NCBI GenBank assembly: GCA_034086705.1
Contig: JAXDZV010000047.1
Coordinates: 1-8,083 of the forward strand
Length of the DNA: 8,083 nt
DNA from: UMGS1225 sp034086705
Lineage (GTDB): Bacteria; Bacillota; Clostridia; Oscillospirales; CAG-272
Direction: 5' to 3'
The notes below the pieces were generated by a model, which worked only from the letters and a program-made list of their open reading frames with translations, was not told the DNA's origin and did not search any database. Positions 1 to 6,030 of this stretch are shown here, one piece after another. Position numbers and translations under genes: made by a program. Positions within the stretch are counted from its first letter, which is position 1. Each line of letters opens with the position of its first letter.

Positions 1-119
1 AACAACAGGTTCGTATATGGACGATCAGGCGTAATGCAAAATGCGCAAAAATCAACTGGCAGTTTAAGACGCAGGATGCACGAATTAAATTGGCAAAGCT
101 GTATCCAGTTATAGTTTAA
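1..119 (+). CDS. IS630-family transposase, C-terminal end (gene continues left of window)
   Basis: Reading from position 3, 38 codons run to a TAA at 117-119. The peptide contains IRRN, then INWQF, DARIKL and KLYPVIV. I recognise this order (W..xRN, about 7 residues, I-W-F, DAR-KL, LYP) as the extreme C-terminus of IS630/Tc1-mariner-type transposases of Clostridia. The DDE catalytic residues would lie left of the window, so whether the gene is intact cannot be seen. It points rightward, opposite to the second IS630 transposase at 392-1214, so the two are not parts of one uninverted element. No terminal inverted repeat matching the start side of the other copy was found just after the stop. 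Family assignment rests on my memory of the family, not on a search. Confidence 0.72.
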   Translation, partial: QQVRIWTIRRNAKCAKINWQFKTQDARIKLAKLYPVIV

Positions 120-395
120 AAACTATCCGGATGAAGTACTAAACTCTGCTCAAAATTATCCTATACAACCCGATAATCGCTACTTTTTAATGCGTATACA
201 GATCATTTTCTGGATAGAAACATGGATTTCAGAACAATTTAAATCGCAACGGCACTGAAAATCCGTATGGATATTTGACATATACAGCCGTCAAAAAAAG
301 TGAGCGAAATAGTTGGCAAATTATACTTATTCTCCGGTAATATTGAACATATTGGAAACAAATATTTTGCATGGGATAATTCTTACAGAGTTTAG
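120..395 (+). pseudogene. Decayed relic of an unidentified gene, readable only across frames
   Basis: No single open frame covers this stretch, but three consecutive + strand pieces look like real protein. Piece one (about 121-258) includes NYPDEVLNSAQNYP and PDNRYFLMRIQI. Piece two (242-about 297) includes NRNGTENPYGYLTYTAVKK. Piece three (about 294-395) includes VSEIVGKLYLFSGN and GNKYFAWDNSYRV before a TAG at 393-395. Pieces two and three join naturally if one A is removed from the seven-A run at 293-299, which suggests a frameshift. The last piece stops right where recognisable IS630 sequence begins on the other strand, so the IS junction may have created this end. I do not recognise the family; a small secreted or lipoprotein-like domain is a guess. 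It could also be chance. Confidence 0.33.
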
Positions 396-1214
396 GTTAC
401 AAGAACAATCTTCTTGGTCATAGGATATTGCTTGGTCAGCAGCCACTCTATTTGCTTTGCCCAATCCTGAGCAGTCCTTCTCTCCTGGGCGTCGGCATAT
501 CTCCAGCCGGCCAAAGGCTCTGCAAAAAGGAAAATGCTTGCTGTGCCGTTGCGAATATACTGGTGGTCCTCATATGGAACGCCGTCCTTTTTGGAGCGGA
601 ATCCTTTGCGGAAGTCGGCAAAAAGCTGAACCGGCTTTTCATCCAAATAACGGGATAGTCTTCGTCATATGGGCGACGGTATACCTCAAGCACATCCTCC
701 ATCGCGACCACAAAAGCGGCATTGTGTTCCGGCGGAATACACCAGCACTTCTTCAGGTTAGGCTTAAATTCGTTTTTTTAAGAATGGTTGAAACTGTAAC
801 GTGCGATATAGAATCTATATACCCAAGCTCAACCGTTCTGTCCGCAAGCAGCCGCAGTGTCCATTTTGAATGCCCCTCCGGCGGCTGTCCGCAAGCAAGT
901 GCAATGACGTGTGCTTCCACCTCCCCGGTAACCTTTGCTGGAATCGGCGGCGTTTCACGCTTCTTCCTGTTAATTGTGGCTTCAAGGCCCTTTTCACAAT
1001 AAGAAGTCCTCACAGTCTGTACCGTTGTAGGTGTGGTGCGGTATGCACCTGCTATCTCGGACACTGTCATATACTTGTCATTTCGCTTGTCTGAGGCAAG
1101 CAGTATATTCGCACGCAGGATTGTCCGGGCAGGGCTGTTGCCCTTTTTTACGATTCCCATGAGCTTGGCCTTATCCTGATCGCTGAGCTCAATCACATAT
1201 TTGAACGAAGGCAT
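392..1214 (-). pseudogene. IS630-family transposase, frameshifted and 3'-truncated
   Basis: The N-terminal part (1214 down to about 780) is intact: a helix-turn-helix DNA-binding region around residues 48-80 (TVSEIAGAYRTTPTTVQTV), then a linker typical of IS630 proteins. The frame then breaks at a run of seven A (- strand; T run at 773-779). Moving to the -1 frame restores NEFKPNLKKCWCIPP, as expected for the family. A second break at about 641-648 fits loss of 4 nt just before the DEKPVQ motif, which holds the first catalytic Asp. The third piece continues through YIRNGTASIFLF, EPLAGWR and TKKIVLV, then ends at the point where the second catalytic motif (DNLNTH in relatives) should start. 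The first break could be programmed slippage, common in IS families. The second break and the truncation make the gene dead. A ribosome site (AGGGAGGG, 1221-1228) sits 6 nt before the ATG. Confidence 0.88.
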
Positions 1215-1228
1215 ATAATACCCTCCCT

Positions 1229-1256
1229 ATTATAATCTGAGGTTATTATATCACAA
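1229..1256 (-). promoter_or_regulatory. Candidate promoter of the IS630 transposase
   Basis: On the - strand, TTGTGA (1251-1256) lies 16 bp before TATAAT (1229-1234). The transposase ribosome site starts within a few bases of the -10 box, so a transcript from here would have a very short leader. A second TATAAT overlaps upstream. The -35 is only 4/6 to consensus. If real, the promoter lies inside the IS end, so the element boundary is at or beyond 1256. Confidence 0.35.
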
Positions 1257-1260
1257 TGTT

Positions 1261-1482
1261 TTGATTCATACAAGATTTAAATTTAACAAATCGCTAGGCA
1301 ATAAGGCTGTAGACAAGCATAACAGCTTAGGAAAAGGGACAAATATATATTTTGCTTGTGGGTTTTCGCTTTCAAGTGATTTTCCGACACTTTCAATGCA
1401 GGAACTTCTGGCAAAAGCTGATGAGCTTATGTATGAGGACAAGCAACACTGGTATGATAAACATACACAGGATTTCTTATGA
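1261..1482 (+). pseudogene. Diguanylate cyclase (GGDEF) C-terminal fragment
   Basis: The frame is open from 1219 and ends with TGA at 1480-1482. It encodes the closing part of a GGDEF domain: IYFACGFSLS (the S.G.. strand), then a linker and LSMQELLAKADELMYEDKQHWY, the conserved helix in which AD..MY..K is diagnostic. The GGDEF signature and the nucleotide-binding half are absent, and there is no ribosome site or ATG at the left end. The remaining peptide cannot make c-di-GMP. It starts against the 5' end of the IS630 copy, so the likely history is IS insertion into, or deletion of, a cyclase gene. Its front half is not elsewhere in this window. Confidence 0.75.
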
Positions 1483-1891
1483 AATCAAAAACAGGCTATC
1501 TGTTTTGCATTCAGGTAATGCATAGAAGATGTTCAAAAATCTTGACAGATTATGTACTGTTTGGGTTTTCCAAAAATGCAAAGACATACGTTATAAAATA
1601 TACAAAAGCGATCGTAAACAGTTTTTCCCTTTTTTCACGTAACAATAATAGCTTTGTTTCCGTATTGCAAAGTGTACTTTAAGCGCCCATTTTCACGGCC
1701 GGTATACGGCGTGGTTTTTCTTCCAGACATTTTCAGCACTATACATAGTAGTTGTCTTGGGCACGACCCCAAGCCCGCTTCCTTCATCAAATATATTTTT
1801 CAGAATCCCCCCTGCTAAACCATTTTAAATTTCTCATATTTTACCCTTGTCGTGTAGTATAAAGCGGTTTTAAAAAGCAACCGGCACAGCG
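1483..1891. other. Gene-poor spacer, probably decayed sequence
   Basis: No intact gene is supported here. The left part (1483-1690) is AT-rich; an open stretch overlapping the GGDEF stop lacks a ribosome site and protein character. Two small hairpins are visible: CACGGCCG/CGGCGTG (1694-1713, one bulge) followed by five T at 1715-1719, which resembles a weak + strand terminator, and CTTGGG/CCCAAG (1756-1773). The segment 1693-1824 is coding-looking on the - strand and listed separately. Confidence 0.5.
1693..1824 (-). pseudogene. Unidentified coding-looking fragment (C-terminus)
   Basis: On the - strand, 43 codons lie between an in-frame TAA (1825-1827) and a TGA (1693-1695). The peptide includes GGILKNIFDEGSGLGVVPK and MYSAENVWKKNHAVYRP. 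Its composition is like a folded protein and it is richer in GC-starting codons than the flanks. There is no start codon with a ribosome site, so if real it is the end of a decayed gene. I do not recognise the family. Chance is a serious alternative for a stretch this short. Confidence 0.25.
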
Positions 1892-1920
1892 CTGTCATGC
1901 AAAGAGAACTGACATGCAAA
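1892..1920 (+). repeat. Pair of 12-bp direct repeats upstream of the sugar operon promoter
   Basis: CTGTCATGCAAA (1892-1903) and CTGACATGCAAA (1909-1920) differ at one base and start 17 bp apart. They end 27 bp before the -35 box at 1948. Spaced direct repeats upstream of -35 are the layout used by AraC-type activators, but no regulator gene is in the window to confirm this. The A-rich stretch at 1918-1935 that follows could act as an UP element. Confidence 0.5.
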
Positions 1921-1940
1921 AAAAATATAAAAAAAGCTTC

Positions 1941-1976
1941 CGATAGCTTGCAATACGCAAACCTATCGTATATAAT
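1941..1976 (+). promoter_or_regulatory. Promoter with overlapping operator-like palindrome
   Basis: TTGCAA (1948-1953) and TATAAT (1971-1976) are separated by exactly 17 bp, a near-consensus sigma-A promoter. An imperfect inverted repeat, CGATAGCTTGC (1941-1951) against GCAAACCTATCG (1957-1968), overlaps the -35 box and spacer, where a bound repressor would block RNA polymerase. Transcription would start near 1983, leaving a leader of about 40 nt to the ATG at 2024. The promoter call is fairly secure; the operator role is inferred. Confidence 0.75.
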
Positions 1977-2023
1977 AGAAGCAATTGAGCGCATATTTTG
2001 CAGATTGAAAAGGAGAATGGCAA

Positions 2024-2992
2024 ATGGAACTTGGTGTTTTAACAAACCTTTATGGCAATATGAGCTTGGATGACGTGCTTGCAAAGCTTTCTGCAATGGG
2101 GATTACAATGGCAGAAATCGGATGCGGTGGATTTCCCGGTAAAGCACATTGCGATCCGGAGGTTTTACTGGCAGACCCGCAAGCATTGCAACACTTCAAA
2201 GACACTTTCGCGCACCATCACATGCGCATTTCTGCACTTTCCGTGCACGGTAACTGTGTGCATCCGAACCCGCAGGTTGCAGAATCTTTTGAAAAAGACT
2301 TCCAAAACGCAATCCTTTTAGCGGAAAAGCTCTCGCTTGACACAGTTGTTACTTTTTCCGGTTGCCCTGGCGATCATTCGGGTGCTAAATACCCGAACTG
2401 GGTCACTTGTCCCTGGCCGGAAGATTTCCTTGCCGTTTTAGAATATCAGTGGCATGATGTTCTGATCCCGTATTGGAAAAAAGCTGTACAGTTTGCAAAC
2501 AATCACGGTGTTACAAAGATTGCACTGGAGATGCATCCGGGATTCTGCGTTTATAATCCCGAAACACTCCTGAAACTGCGCGCCGCTGTGGGAGATACCA
2601 TCGGTGCAAATTTTGATCCGTCTCATTTGATTTGGCAGGGGATTGATCCTGTTGCAGCAATTCGTGCTTTGGAAGGCGCCATTTATCATTTTCATGCCAA
2701 AGACACCCGTGTAGACCCGTATAATACTGCAAAATTCGGTGTGCTGGATACCAAACACTATGGCGATGAAATACACCGCAGCTGGGTATTCAGAGCCTGC
2801 GGATACGGAAATGGTGCATCGTATTGGCGCGATATTGTTAGTGCTTTGCGCCTTGTCGGTTATGATAAAGTCATGAGTATTGAGCATGAGGATAGCCTTA
2901 TGAGCATTGATGAGGGACTTTCCAAAGCCGTTTCATTTTTGAAAGACATTTTGATGCACGATCCCAAACCATCGACTATGAGTTGGGCTTAA
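2024..2992 (+). CDS. Sugar phosphate isomerase/epimerase family protein (xylose isomerase-like TIM barrel)
   Basis: This 322-residue protein matches the AP-endonuclease-2/xylose isomerase-like TIM-barrel superfamily, whose members move a carbonyl or invert a hydroxyl on sugars, cyclitols or keto-sugars in the cytoplasm. Likely divalent-metal ligands in the expected order are Glu169 (ALEMHPGF), Asp198 (GANFDPSH, with His201), His224 (HFHAKD) and Glu287 (SIEHED). Other conserved-looking stretches are TFSGCPGD and YPNWVTCPWP around 111-130. No signal peptide is present. The ATG is preceded by AGGAG (2011-2015) with an 8-nt gap. It is the first gene after a strong promoter and is followed 61 nt later by a Gfo/Idh/MocA oxidoreductase, so the two probably act on one substrate. 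Fold and metal site are secure; reaction and substrate are unknown. Confidence 0.9.
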   Translation: MELGVLTNLYGNMSLDDVLAKLSAMGITMAEIGCGGFPGKAHCDPEVLLADPQALQHFKDTFAHHHMRISALSVHGNCVHPNPQVAESFEKDFQNAILLAEKLSLDTVVTFSGCPGDHSGAKYPNWVTCPWPEDFLAVLEYQWHDVLIPYWKKAVQFANNHGVTKIALEMHPGFCVYNPETLLKLRAAVGDTIGANFDPSHLIWQGIDPVAAIRALEGAIYHFHAKDTRVDPYNTAKFGVLDTKHYGDEIHRSWVFRACGYGNGASYWRDIVSALRLVGYDKVMSIEHEDSLMSIDEGLSKAVSFLKDILMHDPKPSTMSWA

Positions 2993-3053
2993 GCAGCATA
3001 CGTTTGGCAATCTAAAAAAAACAGCGTAGAAAGGCTTGAATCGGTTATTTTCC

Positions 3054-4100
3054 ATGAAAAAGTTTGCAGCAGTCATCGGCTATGGCGGTATGGGGAATTG
3101 GCATGTACAGCATCTGTTACAGAGCGATGTATGTACTCTTGCCGGCGTTTATGACATAGATGAAAAGCGTCTTGCCCTCGCAAAAAGCCGTGCTATCCCA
3201 ACATATGATTCGGAAGAAGCACTTTTGGCAGATCCGCGTGTTGAAATTGTAACGGTAGCTATCCCAAATGATCAGCATCTTCCTGTTGTCTTGCGTTGCC
3301 TGCGCGCGCATAAAAATGTAATCTGCGAAAAGCCGGTTGCGCTCTCTTGTGCGGATTTGGAACAGATGATCATTTGTTCGAAAGAGAACAATGTTCTTTT
3401 TTCTGTACATCAAAACAGACGATTTGATGTTGATTTTTTAGCAATGCAACAACTTTGTAACTCCGGAGAAATCGGCGAACCACTCCGTATCGAATCGCGT
3501 ATTCATGGCTCCCGCGGTATTCCGAGCGACTGGCGCGGTAAAAAAGAGTATGGCGGCGGGATGCTCTATGATTGGGGGGTTCACCTGATCGATCAAGTGC
3601 TGCAAATTTTTCATACACCCGTTGTCTGTGTTGACTGTGTTTTTGATCACATTACAAATCAAGAAGTAGATGACGGATTTCGTCTGCAACTCTTTTTCGC
3701 AGACGGAAAACAAGCTTTGATCGAGGTCGGCACTTATAATTTTTTACCTATGCCGCGGTTTTATTTGCTTGGGAAACATGGAACAGCACGCTTGGAAGAC
3801 TGGCAACAGCAGACAAGGGTTGCCATATGCACGCACTGGCATGAAAATGAAGTTTTACCGGTACAAACAGCTGCCGGGCTAACCAAAACCATGGCACCGC
3901 GTGACAGTGTGACACTTAAGACGTATGACCTTGCGCGGCCCCAGTCAGACGTGCATGATTATTACAGAAATTTTGTGCAAGCAGTGGACGGAGCTTGTAT
4001 GCAAATGGTCACACACGATGAGATGCGCCGTGTTTTGCACGTAATAGAGGCTGCTTTTTTATCAGCCGAACAACAGCAGCGGGTGAGTATGTCATTCTAA
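3054..4100 (+). CDS. Gfo/Idh/MocA family NAD(P)-dependent oxidoreductase
   Basis: The product has 348 residues. Its N-terminal Rossmann domain starts with GYGGMG at 9-14. The acidic residue after the second strand (Asp34 in VYDID) favours NAD over NADP. The family signature EKP is at 92-94, with Lys93 as expected catalytic/cofactor lysine. The C-terminal alpha/beta domain carries GGGMLYDWGVHLID (167-180), including Asp173, His177 and Asp180 of the usual active site. Such enzymes oxidise or reduce one hydroxyl of a sugar, inositol or glycoside. The start was set at the ATG at 3054 because the protein then begins directly with the Rossmann strand. A TTG at 3036 is in frame but only 1 nt from the AGAAAGG at 3028-3034; the ATG is 19 nt from it, so initiation may be weak or coupled. 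It is second in the operon with the isomerase and is followed by a strong terminator. Confidence 0.92.
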   Translation: MKKFAAVIGYGGMGNWHVQHLLQSDVCTLAGVYDIDEKRLALAKSRAIPTYDSEEALLADPRVEIVTVAIPNDQHLPVVLRCLRAHKNVICEKPVALSCADLEQMIICSKENNVLFSVHQNRRFDVDFLAMQQLCNSGEIGEPLRIESRIHGSRGIPSDWRGKKEYGGGMLYDWGVHLIDQVLQIFHTPVVCVDCVFDHITNQEVDDGFRLQLFFADGKQALIEVGTYNFLPMPRFYLLGKHGTARLEDWQQQTRVAICTHWHENEVLPVQTAAGLTKTMAPRDSVTLKTYDLARPQSDVHDYYRNFVQAVDGACMQMVTHDEMRRVLHVIEAAFLSAEQQQRVSMSF

Positions 4101-4116
4101 ACGAACAGACGTTTTG

Positions 4117-4161
4117 GCTGCCGTCTTCCCGAGGAACTCTTCGGCAAGGCGGCAGCTTTTT
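4117..4161 (+). terminator. Rho-independent terminator of the isomerase/oxidoreductase operon
   Basis: A 16-bp stem with two imperfect positions pairs 4117-4132 (GCTGCCGTCTTCCCGA) with 4141-4156 (TCGGCAAGGCGGCAGC) over an 8-nt loop. Five T follow at 4157-4161. It lies 17 nt past the stop of the oxidoreductase gene. Confidence 0.92.
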
Positions 4162-4163
4162 GT

Positions 4164-4191
4164 CGCAGCAGCCATATGATTCTGTGCTGCG
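4164..4191 (+). repeat. Perfect 7-bp inverted repeat in the cls leader
   Basis: CGCAGCA (4164-4170) and TGCTGCG (4185-4191) frame a 14-nt loop that contains CATATGAT. A TATGAT in the loop (4175-4180) could be a -10 box, but no -35 lies at a proper distance. The repeat is between the preceding terminator and the cls ribosome site (4201-4210), so it could be an operator or an mRNA leader hairpin. Function unproven. Confidence 0.4.
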
Positions 4192-4217
4192 GGAAAATGC
4201 AGAAAGGGGGAAACATC

Positions 4218-5774
4218 ATGCGTATTCTTAGAAATATCTTTTCCAAAATCTTTTCCAGACTTGTAATTGTTTTGGCAATGATTTTATTGCAGCTTGTAGC
4301 GCTGGTTTTGCTCGTTTCTCGTTTCTCCGATTATTTTACATGGTTTTACTTCCTGTTTCTCGCCATTAGCATGATCGTTGTACTCACTGTTATCAATCGG
4401 GAAATGAATGCCGGGTATAAGCTTGCAATGGTGATTCCAATTTTACTTTTTCCTCTATTCGGAGGAATCATCTATTTAACATTGTATGGAGGTTTTTTTA
4501 ACAAGAAAGTTCTCGGTAAGCTGGAGCAGCTTGCGCAATATGAGAAAAATTTGTATGCTTGCGTTCCAGATGGTTTAAATGCATTGGAATGTGTAGACTC
4601 CGCTGCAGCCGGTCAAATGCAATGTCTGCATGCTATGACGGGGTGCCCATTGTATGCAAATACACAGACAGAGTTTTTCCCTTTAGGGGATACACTGTTT
4701 CCCGTAATGAAAGAAGCTCTGCGGTCTGCAAAAGAATTTATTTATTTGGAATATTTTATTATTGCCCCAGGACGCATGTGGGACGAGATTTTGTCTATTT
4801 TGCGTGAAAAGGCAGCGCAGGGGCTTGATGTTAGGATTATCTATGACGATATCGGTACTATACAGCATTTGCCCTGGCGCTACGAAAAGCAGTTGGAACA
4901 GATGGGCATTCACTGCAGAGTGTATAACCCCCTGGTGCCCCTGACTGCTGCCTGGCAGAACAAACGGGATCATCGCAAAATCTTAGTGATTGACGGAGCA
5001 ATCGCATTTACGGGTGGCATCAATCTTTCAGACGAATATATTAATGCAGTAAAACGTTTCGGCCATTGGAAAGATGCCGGAATCATGTTACAGGGGGATG
5101 CCGCCACATCCTTCACCATGATGTTCCGCTGCCTTTGGGCTCTGCTCAGCGAGGATGATACTGCATTACAAGCCCGGACAAGCGAAATTCAGTTTTACCG
5201 CTCTCACACTGCCATCGCAGCACGAGACGGGCTCGTTATGCCGTATGGTGATAACCCATATGATAGGAAACAAGTCGGTAGAGATATATACTTTAATGCA
5301 ATTACGCAAGCAAAACGGTATGTTCAAATTACAACCCCTTATTTTATCGTAGATGAAGAAACCTTAACAGCACTGAAGCTGGCCGCAGCACGCGGCGTAT
5401 GCATCACAATTATTACACCACATATTGCAGACAAATGGTATGTGCACTTAATCACCCGTAGCTATTACCGAGATCTATTGGAAGCCGGTATCTCTGTCTA
5501 TGAGTATACACCCGGGTTTATCCATGCAAAAGGGCTTGTTGCTGATGGCGAAATCGCCGTTTGCGGTTCCGTGAATTTTGACTATCGGAGCTTTTATCTT
5601 CAACTGGAATGCGGCGTTTTGTTGTACCGCAGCCGTGCGATTGCCCAAATGGAAAACGATTTTTCCAAAACATTACAGCGCAGTCAGCCAATTACTCTGG
5701 CAGAAATGCAAAAGGAAAATCTCTTCAAAAAATTACTTTCTTCTGTTTTACGTTTGTTTGCCCCGCTGATGTAA
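4218..5774 (+). CDS. cls: Cardiolipin synthase (phospholipase D type)
   Basis: The 518-residue product is a bacterial Cls-type enzyme that joins two phosphatidylglycerol molecules into cardiolipin plus glycerol at the cytoplasmic membrane. Three hydrophobic helices (about 14-34, 41-59, 68-90) form the membrane anchor. Two HKD phospholipase D motifs follow: HRKILVID (His252, Lys254, Asp259), then TGGINLSDEY, and HAKGLVAD (His436, Lys438, Asp443), then GSVNFDYRS. Both are complete, so an active enzyme is expected. The start at 4218 was chosen because AGAAAGGGGG (4201-4210) sits 7 nt upstream; an in-frame ATG at 4176 lies in a hairpin region without a ribosome site. Length is usual for clostridial Cls. 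It is transcribed alone, bounded by terminators on both sides; I found no convincing promoter in the 56-nt gap before it. Confidence 0.95.
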   Translation: MRILRNIFSKIFSRLVIVLAMILLQLVALVLLVSRFSDYFTWFYFLFLAISMIVVLTVINREMNAGYKLAMVIPILLFPLFGGIIYLTLYGGFFNKKVLGKLEQLAQYEKNLYACVPDGLNALECVDSAAAGQMQCLHAMTGCPLYANTQTEFFPLGDTLFPVMKEALRSAKEFIYLEYFIIAPGRMWDEILSILREKAAQGLDVRIIYDDIGTIQHLPWRYEKQLEQMGIHCRVYNPLVPLTAAWQNKRDHRKILVIDGAIAFTGGINLSDEYINAVKRFGHWKDAGIMLQGDAATSFTMMFRCLWALLSEDDTALQARTSEIQFYRSHTAIAARDGLVMPYGDNPYDRKQVGRDIYFNAITQAKRYVQITTPYFIVDEETLTALKLAAARGVCITIITPHIADKWYVHLITRSYYRDLLEAGISVYEYTPGFIHAKGLVADGEIAVCGSVNFDYRSFYLQLECGVLLYRSRAIAQMENDFSKTLQRSQPITLAEMQKENLFKKLLSSVLRLFAPLM

Positions 5775-5928
5775 TCATGGAAGTGTCTTACGGAAATGAG
5801 GATGCACAGCGGCGTCCGCTCAATGCACAGGTACACCCACCGTCTACTCGACAATAATGCATTAGTGCGCAAAGACTTGCACGCTTTGGAGGCGTCATTT
5901 TGGCTCGTCAAGACAAGGCTTGTAAGAG

Positions 5929-5967
5929 AAGCCGCCATTTCTCTTTTCTGAGAAATGGCGGCTTTTT
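5929..5967 (+). terminator. Rho-independent terminator between convergent cls and htrA
   Basis: A perfect stem, GCCGCCATTTCTC (5931-5943) with GAGAAATGGCGGC (5950-5962), closed further by AA/TT at the base, has a 6-nt loop and five T at 5963-5967. It lies 154 nt after cls, an unusually long 3' tail in which I see no gene. On the - strand the T-tract is interrupted (TTCTCTT), so it may also stop htrA transcripts, less efficiently. Confidence 0.93.
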
Positions 5968-6030
5968 GTGAAATGTTTGGTCAGTATACATCATAATCTG
6001 GCAGAGAAATGGTTGCAACGAAGAAAGAGA

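Noticed and set aside
457..1002. Long open frame on the + strand (181 codons)
   Set aside because: It lies antisense to the IS630 transposase, has no ribosome site, and its peptide has no recognisable protein character.
1479..1682. Open frame of 67 codons overlapping the GGDEF stop (ATGA)
   Set aside because: There is no ribosome site, composition follows the local AT bias, and the GGDEF gene it would couple to is itself broken.
1694..1719. Bulged hairpin plus five T, terminator-like on the + strand
   Set aside because: The stem is only 7 bp with a bulge, lies over 200 nt past the GGDEF fragment, and overlaps a possible coding fragment on the other strand, so it is not called as a separate feature.
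1920..1968. Palindrome at 1941-1968 read on the - strand is followed by a T-rich run, like a terminator
   Set aside because: No - strand gene lies upstream of it, because the isomerase gene is on the + strand. Overlap with the -35 box makes an operator the better reading.
1815..2096. Open frame on the - strand of 93 codons
   Set aside because: It overlaps the promoter and start of the isomerase gene and has no ribosome site or family resemblance.
3036..3053. Upstream TTG start for the Gfo/Idh/MocA gene
   Set aside because: The AGAAAGG is only 1 nt from this TTG, and the six extra residues precede the Rossmann strand, so the ATG at 3054 is preferred.
4176..4217. Upstream ATG start for cls
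   Set aside because: It lies inside the inverted repeat without a ribosome site, whereas the ATG at 4218 has AGAAAGGGGG at ideal distance.
5777..5857. Small 26-codon frame after cls
   Set aside because: No ribosome site and no hydrophobic, toxin-like or otherwise recognisable pattern; treated as cls 3' untranslated sequence.
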